Assembly (NCBI GenBank): GCA_027924645.1
Contig: BSBN01001017.1
Span: 6,474,501 to 6,538,500, forward strand
From: Cunninghamia lanceolata
Taxonomy: Eukaryota; Streptophyta; Pinopsida; Cupressales; Cupressaceae
Length of the DNA: 64,000 nucleotides
Direction: 5' to 3'
In this document: positions 22,442-34,454 of the stretch, in pieces
Layout of the letters: every line of letters starts with the position of its first letter
Numbering within the stretch: position 1 is the first letter of the stretch
Translations under genes and position numbers: made by a program
Notes under the pieces: model-generated
What the model was told of the DNA's origin: nothing
The model's input: the letters and a program-made list of their open reading frames with translations, nothing else
The model's database searches: none

Positions 22442-23500
22442 TTTAGGATAGTAGCCAGTATATTTCAAGCTGAAGTATCAAATACTATAGATAACCCTCC
22501 CTTTGTTGAAGGAAACAAAATTGTCCCTTGTGGATATGACTCTTCTCTTGTAGTGGAAAGTTTTGTTAATCCTCCTCACCAACAAACAATCTCATCTCAT
22601 GAGAATTACACCCTAGCATGTGATGAGTCAGCCATGGCTTTTGAAACAAATTATGTTTTTCCTTTTGAGGATGAGAATGAGTTGTCAGTTGAACATGAGT
22701 AAGTGCATGCTTATTAGCAGTAATATCAGGGTAGACATAATTATAACCTCAGGAATAATTCAAACAAGCCTTCTGGTCCCCTGACCACATCTTTACCTCC
22801 TAATAATTTTAACACTCCTCCTTATCCAAAGGCAAACAATAACCCTAGATTCCCTAAGGTTAACGCTCAATATTTAGCACCACCAAATGCAGTGCCAAAA
22901 GCAAATAACCAGCCTCCTGAATCTGATAAATTGGTCACATACTTAGTAGATGAAATGCAAAAGATAAAAATTAGCTTATCATTGTCAGAATTGCTTAAAA
23001 CCCCAACTATTAAGAAGGCATTCATGAAATCCTTAGATGATCTTGCACCAAAAGAAGATATCCATCCCCTTAATTCAAACCAGATTTTGAGTAAAGATCA
23101 TGTAGCCAAGGATAATAATGTTAAACACAAAACCCCAGCTACTATCCAAGCTGCTGAAACTTCACACATGACCCTTTATAGGGATAAGACTGAGTCACCT
23201 CCATTTCTCCTTACTATAAGGATGTTTAGTAAGAATTTGCATAACTGCTTAGTGGATTCAGGTGCGTCTACCAATGTAATGCCATAGACTATATGTAATA
23301 CTTTAGGATTACATCTTTCTAAGTCATTGAAAAAGGTGACACAGTTAGACAAAACTAAAGTAAGTGTTGTAGGAGAGTTAACTCACATTCACATGCAATT
23401 AGCATCATATCCAAGGATTCAATATTATATTGATATCCAGGTAGTAGATATCCCTAATACATATGGAATGTTTCTTAGTAGGGATTGGTCAAAGACACTT
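22442..23500 (+). pseudogene. Gag-pol linker and retropepsin-like protease
   Basis: In the same frame as gag, a Pro/Asn-rich linker runs to about 23150. It is followed by FLLTIRMFSKNLHNCLVDSGASTNVMP (split here as LTIRMF... and CLVDSGASTNVMP), where DSGA is the aspartic protease active site with Asp and Gly intact. A TAG at 23285-23287 comes right after it, where relatives have Gln. GMFLSRDWSKTLNG near 23465-23510 is the second half of the protease fold (usually LLGRDW). The enzyme would cut the polyprotein. Confidence 0.85.
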
Positions 23501-24535
23501 AATGGATGCATGTCTACTGATTTCAGTCACATGTGGCTACATTGGAAAGGGATTCCCAATCAAATTAGGATAGATGTTGAACCTCACATGAAGCATATGA
23601 TCATTGATTATAATAAAATCAATGAGATCATGTATGTGGATGTTGAGCCTAGAGTTTACACCATCAGACCCCAAATGGTCAAGATAGAGGAGATCCTCAT
23701 GTATGATAGTTATGTTCATAAGGATGATCACCAAGATGATAAAGTAATTATAGAGTCTGATCATAGTTCAAATGATAGCAATAAGTTTGATCATTTTAGA
23801 AATTTTGAGTTGTGTCTATTCAAAGAGATGCAACGTTGTCAAATGCTAAATATATCTAATGAAGATGTTTTAATTGAAGGCCGGTGTAGGTTGCATGAAG
23901 AGGCACATTCTGAAAGAAACTGTGATGCTTGTTTAGATCTAATGGAGCTGGAACAGACATGTAGTGAGAAAGGATTGTCATTACCTGAGGTAAGTCATAC
24001 AGATAGTTATAGTGATACTGAGTCTTGTTCATCATCTGTAGGTACAGAGGAAAATCCATATCAAAATGAAAATTACACTCATGATTTAGAAGAGATCCTA
24101 GTGTGCAATGAGAATATTTCTAGTGGTGAAAACATCACCCTAGGGACTGACTATTTAATTGAGTCTAATCATGAAGTGTCAGATGAAGATAAAGAGAGTA
24201 ACCTGGCTAGGTTTGAAGAATTCTTATCGAAACATATTCAGAGGATGAGGTTGCAAAAAAATCCTCTACAAAATGCTCTAATCAGAGGTTGGTGCCGATT
24301 GCATGAAGCACCACACTCAGAGACTACTTGCTCACTATGCTTGCACATTCTAAAAAAACAAGAGATGCTTTATTCAAAAGATCAACTACCTAATACGAGA
24401 GGCATGCATAATGATGAAGAGAAAAGTGTTAAAATACAAACAGATACTGATGTTCATGACATTATAGATAAAAGGAATAAAGATTTCTTAGTTCTACATC
24501 AGTCAGATAAAATGAAAGTAGAAAGGAATGAGTGA
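23501..24535 (+). pseudogene. protease-RNase H linker with two Cys/His modules
   Basis: About 340 residues in the polyprotein frame separate the protease from the upstream RNase H. They include two copies of one module: CRLHEEAHSERNCDAC (23885-23932) and CRLHEAPHSETTCSLC (24293-24340), spaced about 400 bp. The pattern C-x2-H-x4-HSE-x2-C-x2-C could bind zinc and resembles the gag motif CRIHNTNAHAELDC (22394-22435). Between them is acidic, Ser-rich, probably disordered sequence (SYSDTESCSSSVGTEEN). The frame ends in a TGA at 24533, after which the same frame goes on. I know no described role for such modules here. Confidence 0.65.
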
Positions 24536-24541
24536 TTAAAA

Positions 24542-25156
24542 TTGAAATGGATATTAGGTGGTGCAACTACCAGAGCTAAAAAGAAAAAAGAAGGTCCTAA
24601 TAAGCCTTTATCTGAAGATAAGCCATGGATCCTTAGGTTTGATGGATCTAAGTCAAAACAAGGAGATGGAATAGGAATAGATCTTATTGATCCAGCTAGA
24701 AAATCCTATTTAGCAGCATATATATTACAATTCCCATGCACAAATAATGTGACAGAATACGAAGCTTTAATTCATGGGCTATTGTGTGCACTTAAGAAAA
24801 AAGTAAAGATTTTGCATGTCTATGGAGATTCAGAATTGGTGGTAAGGCAAGTAAGAGGCATATACTCTTGCAATTACAAGAAATTGTCTAATTATAGACA
24901 TAGGGTATGGGATTTGATAGAAGAATTTGATGCATTCAACATCACCCATGTGCCTAGAGAGATGAATCACAGAGAAGATGCCTTGACTCAAGATGCAAGT
25001 ACTTTGGAACCATTATCCATATCTAGTCTAAAGAGGTTTTTAGTTGAATTAATGTCAGTACCCTTCGTACAAGATAATGTCATCAATCTCCAAGTGTTTG
25101 ATGATGACCAGCACATTTTGGATTTTATATCGAATATAGATGTGTTTGACCCATAG
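24542..25156 (+). pseudogene. extra RNase H domain (archaeal-type-like) upstream of RT
   Basis: KPWILRFDGSKSKQGDGIGI starts an RNase H fold. The second catalytic acid is in NVTEYEALIHGL, the third in VYGDSELVVRQV and the fourth in HVPREMNHREDALTQ, so the D-E-D-D set appears complete. This form (DGS, TEYEAL, GDSELV, REMN-AD) is the one found as a second, acquired RNase H in Tat-group elements and in many plant proteins. It lies between protease and RT, in the polyprotein frame. It would degrade RNA in RNA-DNA hybrids during reverse transcription. A TAG at 25154 ends the frame. Confidence 0.82.
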
Positions 25157-26062
25157 ATCATAGATGAAAGAAATATAGAAGATCATACTTGGGAAGAAGA
25201 GGAGATCATAGATCTACCAAGTAATAAAATCCCTAAAGGGATGATAGAGTTAGAAAGAGCATTTGATTTGCACAGTATACTAAAACAGAAAGATCTCCCA
25301 AAGACTGATGGAGGGGAATATTCGTCAATCAATATAGGACAAGATGAGGAAATAAAGAATGTCCTAGTTGGTAAATTTTGTACAAAAGAAGAAATAGCAG
25401 GGATAACCAAAGCACTCAAAGATTATATCCATGTTATTTCCTAGACCTATGGTGAGTTGAAAACTTATGACACTTCAATCATCGCCCATACTATACCATT
25501 AAAACCAGATGCCAAACCTTTTAGACAAAAATAGAGGCCTATTAATGCCTTGTTGGAACCTATCATTTTTTAAGAAGTGAAGAAGTTACTTAATGCTAGA
25601 ATCATATTTCCAGTGAGACATTCACCATGGGTAGCCAACTTGGTCCCTATAAGGAAGAAAAATGGTGATATCAGATTATGTGTAGACTTCAAAAATTTGA
25701 ATAGTGCTTCTGAAAAGGATAACTATCCTTTACCTTCACTGGATGAGGTCTTACAAATAGTAAATGGTGCACGGATGATGTCTTTTTTGGATGGTTTCTC
25801 GAGGTATAACCAAGTGATGGTAGACAAAATAGATAGATTAAAAACTGCATTCACCACCAAGTGGGGTATATTTGCTTATAGGTGCATGCCTTTCGGATTG
25901 ATAAATGTCGGTGCCACCTTTCAACATGCAATGGATATAGCTTTTAGAGGGTTGATTGGTAAATGCATAGTCATTTACATGGATGACTTGACAATCCTCT
26001 CCAAGCAAAGAGGTGATCATATAGAAGACCTCAGGAAGGTGCTTAAAAAGTGTGAACAATAA
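25157..26062 (+). pseudogene. pol: reverse transcriptase of the long-LTR gypsy
   Basis: The same frame continues through stops at 25442, 25532 and 25571 into a clear Ty3/gypsy RT: RHSPWVANLVPIRKKNGDIR, LCVDFKNLNSASEKDNYPLP, MMSFLDGFSRYNQV, KTAFTTKWGIFAYRCMPFGL, TFQHAMDIAF, and the active site VIYMDDLTILSK with both Asp residues present. It ends in TAA at 26060. FLDG replaces the usual LDL/FLDL-type start of the palm. Apart from the stops this is a well-kept RT. Confidence 0.92.
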
Positions 26063-26990
26063 GGTAAATAACTAAATCCTAAGAAATGCATATTTAGAGT
26101 AACCACAGGTAAGTTACTAGGTCATCTGATAACAGAGAATGGGATCATCATTGACCCTACAAGAGTAGAATCAATCATGAAGCTACAATTACCTGGAAGT
26201 AAGAAAGAACTTAAATCATACTTTGGTAAGATAAATTTTGTTAGGAAATTCATTACTGGCTTTCCAGAGATTGTCAGACCACTAAATGCAATGCTCAAGA
26301 AGGATGCCAAAATTGAATGGACTCCTGAAGCCAAAGTAGCTTTTGAGGACATCAAGAAAGCCATATCTGATGCCCCTATTTTGATCAGTCTAGATTATAC
26401 AAGAGAGTTCTACATTTATTCATTTTCTTTAGAGCATACATCTGCAGTAGTATTGACACAAAGAAATGAGGCTAAAGAAGAAAAGCCTATAGCTTTTATG
26501 AGCTGCCCATTCAAGGATGCAGAGCTTAGATACATGGATGTTGAGAGATAGGCTCTTTCTCTTGTTCGAGCAGTCAAGAAATTCAGGCATTACATTTTGA
26601 GAAGTAAAATAATTGTTGTAGTACCAGATGCAACAGTGAAAATGCTCCTAATGTAAAGTGAGCCTGGTGAGAAAAGGGCTAAGTGGATAACAGTCCTCCA
26701 AGAATATGATATGGATATAACACCCATGAAGTTAGTTAGAGGACAAGCTTTGAGCCAAACGATATTATAAATTGATCCTAATATCAAGAACCAACAATAT
26801 GTGGTAAACACTAGAGAAACTGAAGAATGGTATTCAGATATTAGGCAAGTCTTGATTACTGGAAGATGCCCATCAAAATTGCAAGCCTCACAGAGGAGAG
26901 CCTTGAAGATAAGATCACATAAATATATGATAAAAGGAGTCCTTTTCAAAAGGATCTATGAAGGAATATATCTTAGATGCCTAGAAAGGC
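26063..26990 (+). pseudogene. conventional gypsy RNase H, catalytically degenerate
   Basis: After RT the frame reads through the connection (GKINFVRKFITGFPEIVRPL, MLKKDAKIEWTPEAKVAF) into the ordinary gypsy RNase H. The first catalytic Asp (normally SDAS-xxGxG) is missing: the text is IYSFSLEHTSAVVLTQ. The later positions YMDVERQALSLV and VVPDATVKML keep Glu and Asp; the TAG at 26549 falls at the Gln of ERQAL. Loss of the native RNase H where an acquired one is present is known in the Tat group. Further stops lie at 26656 and 26768. Confidence 0.78.
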
Positions 26991-28055
26991 AAGAAGCAGA
27001 TAAAGTGTTAGCAGAATTGCATGATAATTTTGGAACCGCACATTGATCACATCTAGCTACTGCTCATGCTATCCTGAGAGCAAGATACTAGTGGCCTACT
27101 ATCTTTAAGGACACTGTTGAACATATTAAGTGTTGTCATACTTGTCAGGTAGTAGTTGGTAGAGAGAGATATGTTGCTCAACCCCTACATCCAGTGATGG
27201 AGATGCATCCATTTGCTCAATGGGGGATGGATTTCATAGGACCCATCAATCCACCATCATGTTTAGGCCATAGGTACGTCTTGACTGTCACTGATTATTG
27301 CACCAGGTGGACTGAAGTTGTCAGCAATAAGACATGCAATGCAGATGATGTGATCAAATTCTTAGAAAGCAACATAGTAACTAGGTATGGAGTTCCTTAT
27401 GCTTTGATACGTGATAATGGACCTGCTTTTGCATCATTAAGACTATCTAGTTGGGCTTTTGATCATGGAATCGTTTTGAAGTTCTCTTCCAATTATTATC
27501 CTCAAGGGAATGGCCTAATAGAGTCAACAAATAAGAACTTATTGAATATCATAAAGAAATTGATAGAGAAGAACCCTAGGGAGTGGAATACCCTATTGAA
27601 GTATGCCTTGTGGGTGGATAGAACTAGGATGAAGGTTGTTATTGTATGGGGTGGATCCTATCCTCCCTATTAACCTAAAGATCCCCACATTACAATTTGC
27701 AGAAGAGTATCTAGGCATAGATAACAAACAAGAAGTCAAGTTACTTTAGCTCATGCATCTAGAAGAAAAAAGAAATAGAGCAATTGATCAGTTTTCTAAA
27801 CATCAGGCTATTGTCAAATGCTAGTTTGACAAAAGAGCCAGAATCAAGGCTTTTAGGATTTTAGATCTAGTCCTAGCATGGGATAAAGCACATGAAAGGA
27901 AAGGTGACCATGGTAAATTTGACAAAATTTGGATAGGTCCTTTTCAAATTTTAGAAATCCTAGGAGATAGTACCTATAGACTTAAGAGTCTAACTGGTGA
28001 GGATGTCCCATTAACAGTTAATGGACAGTTCCATAAACATTATTTTCCAGCTTGA
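26991..28055 (+). pseudogene. integrase of the long-LTR gypsy
   Basis: The H2C2 zinc region is visible as HDNFGTAH, TAHAIL and CCHTCQ with a TGA at 27044 and TAG at 27089. The DDE core is complete: WGMDFIGPI (first Asp), YALIRDNGPAF (second Asp) and PQGNGLIESTNKNL (Glu). A frame change near 27640 is followed by YGVDPILPINLKIPTLQF and a C-terminal region with KIWIGPFQILEILGDSTYRL, the GPF/Y module. The frame ends near FHKHYFPA at 28055. The enzyme inserts the cDNA into the genome. No chromodomain is seen. Confidence 0.88.
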
Positions 28056-28908
28056 AACATGGTCATGTAAGTCATTTGTATCATAATGTGCATATTGTAT
28101 AGTTATTTGTACAGTTTTGTTTTGTTTATGTGTTTGTTTGTTTGTTTTGTTGAGTCTTTGTTTTGGTTAGTCAAGATGATGCATCTTATCACCCTAAGAA
28201 ACCAACCAAATTGTTAGGATTCAAGTGATGAGAACAAGTTCCTATATAGTTTATGACTCATTTTGAGGAGTATCTTTGATCAGGTCCGTGATATCCTTTT
28301 CATCATGGTGCCTTTTCTTAATTGAGGAGATTTTCACGATGACTCACCTAACAGCCTTGGGTTTGTGGAACACATCAGTATAGGTGTTAAGTGAAAAATC
28401 TAAAGGGACTCCGTTGCTACCATTACAATCTCCAACCTAAATCAGCAGGTGATCACACCTTACATATTGAGCTTACATGATGATATCATATGAACAAAAA
28501 GATAAATATTGAAAATCTAAAAAAGATAAAATTAGGCCATCTAAGTAAATCTACCGAGGCTATAGATGCCTACTGGTAGTGGGGCTCTACTTAGGGGGAT
28601 GGTATAGATAACCTTGTTGGGGCTATGGATGCCTGCTGGCAACAAGGCTCTATCCTGGTTGGCTATGAGGGATGAATCCAAAATATGTAGCTTAACACTA
28701 GTTACTCATGTTTTCAACTTACTTTCAAGATGAGGACAATTAATCATTTGCACACACTTGATCCCTTACTAGCATTGTTGCAATAATGAAAATTATATCA
28801 TTCAGAAAGGTCATAATACTTATGCTTAGAAAGAATTAGAATACTATGTTAGAATGTGATCCCATCACTTGAATCATCTGAATTTGGTTGTCTTCTTTGG
28901 TGGCAAAT
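28056..28908 (+). other. 3' non-coding region before the right LTR
   Basis: About 850 bp without coding, containing T/G-rich TGTTTGTTTG repeats near 28130 and a doubled block GGCTATRGATGCCTRCTGG (28558 and 28619). The bases before the LTR (GGTGGCAAAT) are purine-rich but not a clear polypurine tract. Confidence 0.5.
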
Positions 28909-30374
28909 TGTTGTGTGGTTACACAACACACCCCATTTTGCCTTACCAAAATAGGGACCCAACTTTTTGCTTCTGCTTGCTTGCTTTCTTGCTTTGGACG
29001 ATTTGGCAAAATTTAGTCATGTATGTCACCTTTGCTTAGGTATGTGCATCACAAGGAGAGCTCAGTTGCCAAAGTTAGAATGTGTTAGCATAAGCCTCAT
29101 AATTTGAAAGAACACAAAATTCTAAGCAGGTTTGCCTTTTGGATCACCCTGATATTTGCCAAGGGTAGAAAGTTAGGTTAAGTCAAAGATTGGTCAACCC
29201 AGATGTTTCCAATAGGGTCATATTTCTAAATATCAGTCACATTTGTTAACATGACCCTGACTTAGGGAAATCACCTGATATCCATTCGATCCTTGATACA
29301 TGAATGTCAAACTTAAATAAGGATGAATATCTACCCGTCAAGAATTTCATGTATTTGCAAAGGGGTCATGTTTCCTAATATCTGTCATCTTACAAAATAT
29401 CACCCTGTACAAATATGACTATGATGTCATTCGATTCCAACAAATAAAAGAGATCACCCTGATGATAACGTAATCATTTCACCCAACTCACGGAGGGTCA
29501 TATTTCCAAACATCCATCATATTTCTCAATATGACAATGATGTCACCATAACCCCTAATATGAGAAAATAGATGGCATGATGATGTCATCACGATCTAAC
29601 CCCAAAGAGGTCACATTTTGAAATATCTCTGACTTTAGCAAAATGATCATGACGTCATCTTTCACAAATAATTGTTGAAGTCTATATGACGATGACGTTA
29701 CCCTTGTATTCTTGAATGAGGAGGATATTTGTGGGTATCAAGAGACCCAAATATTTTTGAATATCCCTTATCTTTAACTTTATGACCTGATACACCCAGT
29801 TTCGTATTGATCAATACAATCATGCCAAGTGGCAAATCCTCAGGGTCATACGAACACAAAGTAATCGTGATTTATAGACAAAGGGTTATATGACCTGATC
29901 TTGCTTAGTAGTCAAAGGTTGACCATATCACCCTGATCTTTAGTGAATGATTATCCTGCAGAGGGGGTCATATTTTCCATTAGGATCATATTTTCAAATA
30001 TCCCTGTTCTTCAAAAGATCACCCTTAGGCATTAAATGTGAGCCCAATGGTAGGTGGCACTCTTTCGATTTCAAAAAAAAATCCAACACTTGGCAGCATC
30101 TATGAACCTCATGCGGATTGATCAACGGATTCAATCAAAATGACACATATGCTCTAATTGTCCTATTGATCAGTTTAAAAGTAAAATTTAGGCATTATTT
30201 ACATTTACCCTACGATAATTGAAGTTTATAGAGCTTTGAAAGTCAACACCTCATGGTCGTCTATCAGTGGAATGTGATACTCAACGTAACAGAACGGAAC
30301 AGATGATACAACATATCTACATTTACCCCGTTATCAGTCATATAGCAAAAGGGAAAAGAAAATATCATGATCTA

Positions 30375-30967
30375 ATGGAGGTCAAAAAGAATAGATCTAA
30401 CTCTGAGTTCTTGAAACCCATGTTCTTACAACTTGAGGGAGTAGGATTCAAATATGGGGTGATAGATGACACACATCAAGGGAAGATAGATTTGGATGCA
30501 TGGACAAGGAGATTAGACAATGAAAGTGATAATCCCATACTAGATAGGATATTCACAACTAGTATGTGGCATGCCGTGGGATTTCCATATGCAATGGAGG
30601 CCACTGAGCTAGTGGTGGAATGTGCGAGAAATTATAACCCTGAGAATAGAAGAGTGGAAAAACATGGTAGAGTGTATGCAGACTTCTTAATCAAGGGTAT
30701 CACCACTACATTTAATCTACCTGTGGGGGATAAAGTGGTCAGTGTGATTCTAAGTAGGCTGGAGAAAGAGTACAATAATAATAAGAAACAAGCTAGGAAA
30801 ATCATGTTCCAATGGAGGTCCAAGAATAGTACATACACGGCTTCTGCTAAGTTACCAGTTTACTTGTACAAATTTGATTTTGACAAGCCTCTCTGGGCAA
30901 ATATCATTAGTGATTGCTTAGAGGAATGGATGAGAAGGCTGGGTGGCAAAACTTGTATATTCCATAT
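30375..30967 (+). pseudogene. LTR-encoded long protein, right copy, N-terminal part
   Basis: From ATG 30375 (MEVKKNRSNSEFLKP) an open frame runs with no stop to the insertion at 30968, better preserved than in the left LTR, whose frame stops at 15486. It includes SMWHAVGFPYAMEATELV, ARNYNPENRRVEKHGR, VYADFLIKGITTTFNLP and LEKEYNNNKKQARKIMFQW. Compared with the left copy, about 35 residues after KFDFD are missing. The frame continues upstream to 30267 because the 193-bp segment is absent, but MEVKK is the common start candidate. The rest of the gene resumes at 35655. Confidence 0.7.
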
Positions 30968-31045
30968 TGTCATGCCCACATTTCCCATGTAGTCATGACA
31001 CACAACTCACGTGTCATGTCCACATTTGACATGTGGTCATGACAC
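30968..31045. repeat. two tandem palindromic units at the left end of the insertion
   Basis: TGTCATGCCCACATTT to TAGTCATGACA (30968-31000) and TGTCATGTCCACATTT to TGGTCATGACA (about 31014-31046) are copies of one roughly 33-bp unit, and each unit is itself an imperfect palindrome (TGTCATG-CCACAT against ATGTGG-CATGACA). Confidence 0.75.
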
Positions 31046-32338
31046 AAAATACAAAAAACTTTTCTACATGTCCCTAGGAACCCCCTCGCACGTGTCTGCG
31101 TGCTCAGTGGCAATACGCATGAGGCATAGACATGTCAAACATATTCAGGGAAGTGTGTCTTACTCCGCCATCCCCTACATGATGAAAGCTGACTAAGGGG
31201 TATGTGATGTGAAACGTGCTGCTTCTAGGGTTAGAACGGTTTTAATCTAAACCCTAAGTTTCCTAGGTGAGAAGGTGATTTCGTCAGATTTGAAACCAAA
31301 CCCTATCTCTAATACAAAAATGAAATCGAATAAATCAAATATGAAGATGAATGGCATGATGGATGCATGATAAGATGGAGTGATAAAATGATATTCATCA
31401 AAAGGTCATAAAATTAAAACCCTAAAATCTAGGAAAAATTCAACAGCATAACGCGTGTTCAATATTGAAATAAAATTTTTAAAGAAAAACTCAAGGAAGA
31501 AATTAACGCAAAAATTAAAATAATTAATCGTAAGTAATATTAAATAAATTTGAAAGGTAAATTGACCACTTAATCAAATTATAAAATTTGAATTAAAATA
31601 ATAAACAACCGAAATAAAACTCATTACTTAAGTCTATTAATAAATATAATTTCGTGAATTACATTTATTAATTAACCCAAGTTAAAATAAATACAAAGAG
31701 AATAAATTAAAACATCCCCTCTGGGATAAAATTTGATAAATTAAAATTAAATTAAATTAAAGATTAACCACAAGGTTAATTTAAAATGCACTAGAATTAA
31801 AAAATAAATGTCCCAAAATAATAACCTACTATGGGATAAAACACCCCATTTAAAATAAACAACCCATTCAATTAAATTAACTCTCCAAAAGGAATTAAAA
31901 TTAAAACCCCCAAATAATATAAACAACCATTAAAACAAAGCACCAAGGAAATCAATAAATCAAAATGGCTTGAAAAAACAAAAGTGAAGGAACTTAGTTT
32001 CCCATGCACAAAGAAAAATGGAAGAATTAAATAAAAATAAAATTCTAATTTCCCTCACAACTTACAACCCTAAGTGCCTTCCAATATAATACTAATTTCC
32101 TACACTAGAAAGCCCTAATTTTCTTATTCTATTCATTTCCTTATGGAGTTTGCCCTAACTCTCTTTTGTTCTTTTCACCTCTTTCTCCTCTATTGTTTTG
32201 CCTCCATTGCTTCTTTTTTCTTTGTTGTGCAGGTTGAAAAGTTGTTCATCTTCAATGACTGCCATGGAGATTCAACCAAAGGTATATTTCTGGTATATAT
32301 GCACAGGGTTACGTTTGGTTATCTTTTTTTTGTAATAA

Positions 32339-32383
32339 ATATATATATATATATATGGATCTATATCTAATAGAGCACTGAAA

Positions 32384-32440
<57 letters not shown>
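32339..32440. repeat. AT microsatellites inside the insertion
   Basis: An (AT)8 run at 32339-32354 and an uninterrupted TA run at 32396-32440, separated by 40 bp. Confidence 0.9.
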
Positions 32441-32443
<3 letters not shown>

Positions 32444-32566
32444 TAATGGAAGATGTAAATATACCAAAATTTATAGGTGAAAGGAACAGAGAGAAGGGTG
32501 ATGAGGGTTTCGTGCAGCCATTGCTGCCGGAATGTGGCCAGAGCCAAGGTTTAAAGGAGGCCGAAA

Positions 32567-32642
32567 GGTGTGGGAAGGGGGGGCTGAACCCCCACCCACA
32601 CCCTTAGGTGTGGGTGGGGGTTCGACCCCCCCTCCCCACACC
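32567..32642. repeat. GC-rich 36-bp inverted repeat (hairpin)
   Basis: Arms 32567-32602 and 32607-32642 are reverse complements with about three mismatches around a CTTA loop. Each arm carries G-runs (AAGGGGGGG, GTGGGGG) on one strand. The only strongly GC-rich spot in an AT-rich insertion. Confidence 0.8.
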
Positions 32643-34454
32643 CCCCGTAATACAGCAGCGACGGACTGTGGGCATTGGCTTTTGGCTGCCGTCCAAAGTG
32701 CCTCATTTTATTTTTTGTTTATTAAAATATAAAAACAATAAAACACTAACCTCCGCCACTCAATAAATTTTATTTGTTGTTTTCTCTAACTTCAATAATT
32801 TGATATGCATTATTTACTGTTGGGTAATTTTGGATCTACAATAGTTTGCAAAAAAAATTCATATGATGTATATATGGATATATATATGTATATGAATATA
32901 TATATATATATATATAGTCCATATACTCATACTGTTCATGCACAGAATTGTTTGAGTCCAGAAATAATGTAAAAAAAAAACTAGAATAATATATATATAT
33001 ATAATAAAAGGCATATATTTATATATTCTCCACATTCAACATAAATAAAGGTAATATAAACATAACTAAAAATCTATCTTACCCAGAAGGGCATTTTTTT
33101 TTCTTTGCAAAATAAGTAAAACAAATATACAGAATTCCTTTTTTTTTTCCTTTTCTTTTTTTGATAGCATAATGAAGTGAAATAGTACACTTTCTTTTGA
33201 CAGAAAATTAATTAAGATAGAATCACATATTTTCATTTGGGAACTAGTGTTCTCCCTACAACTATTGTTTTCTTTCTATAGCAAGTAAATTTACAGTCTT
33301 CTTTTTTTATCCTTTTGAACATACAGCAACATTTTTTTTGTTTAAATGTAGCATACCATTAAATCAACAACACATATAATACAAACAACAAGAATATTTT
33401 TCTTTCTGCTCAAACTTTTATACACAACATTTATATAAACTAAAAATAACAAGTGCATAGGTAGCAAGAAGTACTCAAATTTCCACAACAATAAAAGCAT
33501 TCAAAGGCAGATTTAATTTGCATACATAGGAAATGATTTACATTTCTTCTTTCCAACATGAGGATACATTTTGACAACAATTATATTAAGGCCTCCAGGC
33601 CATGGCTCTCAAACAACCAACTAAAATAAGGCAAATGAGATAACAATGAAATCCTCTAAGCTCCATTTTCTCTCCAATAGAAAACCTGCATTAATGCAAC
33701 TCAAATAAAAGGGGAAACAAGCAATGAAGGAATGCCCTCTTCCCTACCATAGACCCGCAAGTGGGTCACTCTCGAGCTAGGGAGGTAGGATTCACATGTT
33801 TCGACACACACACCACAACAATGCAAGTTTCCAAACACACATAAAATTTCCCAAGGGTTTGCACAAAACTAAACTCATGAAAATGAGTTTGATGGGGGTA
33901 GGGGAATGGACCCCTCAACTCAAGAGGCCACTCCATGATCTCAAATCACCAAGTCTCAAGGCCTCAAGCAATAACCACCAAAATACATATCTCTAAATAT
34001 CTCAAAAACTATCATGGCACTCTTGCCATCAAAAATATTCTCAACATCAAGAAAAAGCCCTCAAGGCTATAAGTAGCACAAAATAAGGAGGTGACCTTGA
34101 GGAGGTTCACTCTCCCCTACCCCATACAAGTTGAGCCTTACCTCCAAATGGAGGTGCTCTCACCAAACTCCCAACCCACACAAAAAATGAAAACAACAAA
34201 CAACATAAAACCACAAACAAAACTTAAATGAAATTTACAAGGGAAAATGGCCATAGCCATGGAGCTTACGTTCAAACGCCCTAACAATGGAAGCACATTT
34301 GGTGAAGAGCTCCAAGCTTCTCCAAGTCTTCCAATCTCTAAATTCCTCTAACTCCCCAAAAAGAACTCCAAGAATAGAAAGAAAATATGCAAAATGCAAG
34401 AACCCCACACTCCTCTTCAAGAGGAGGTAATATAGGCCTTCTAATTTGGCCTTG

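Noticed and set aside
32567..32642. Possible tRNA-derived element because of GGTTCGA
   Set aside because: No A box at the right distance and no cloverleaf; the match is explained by the hairpin.
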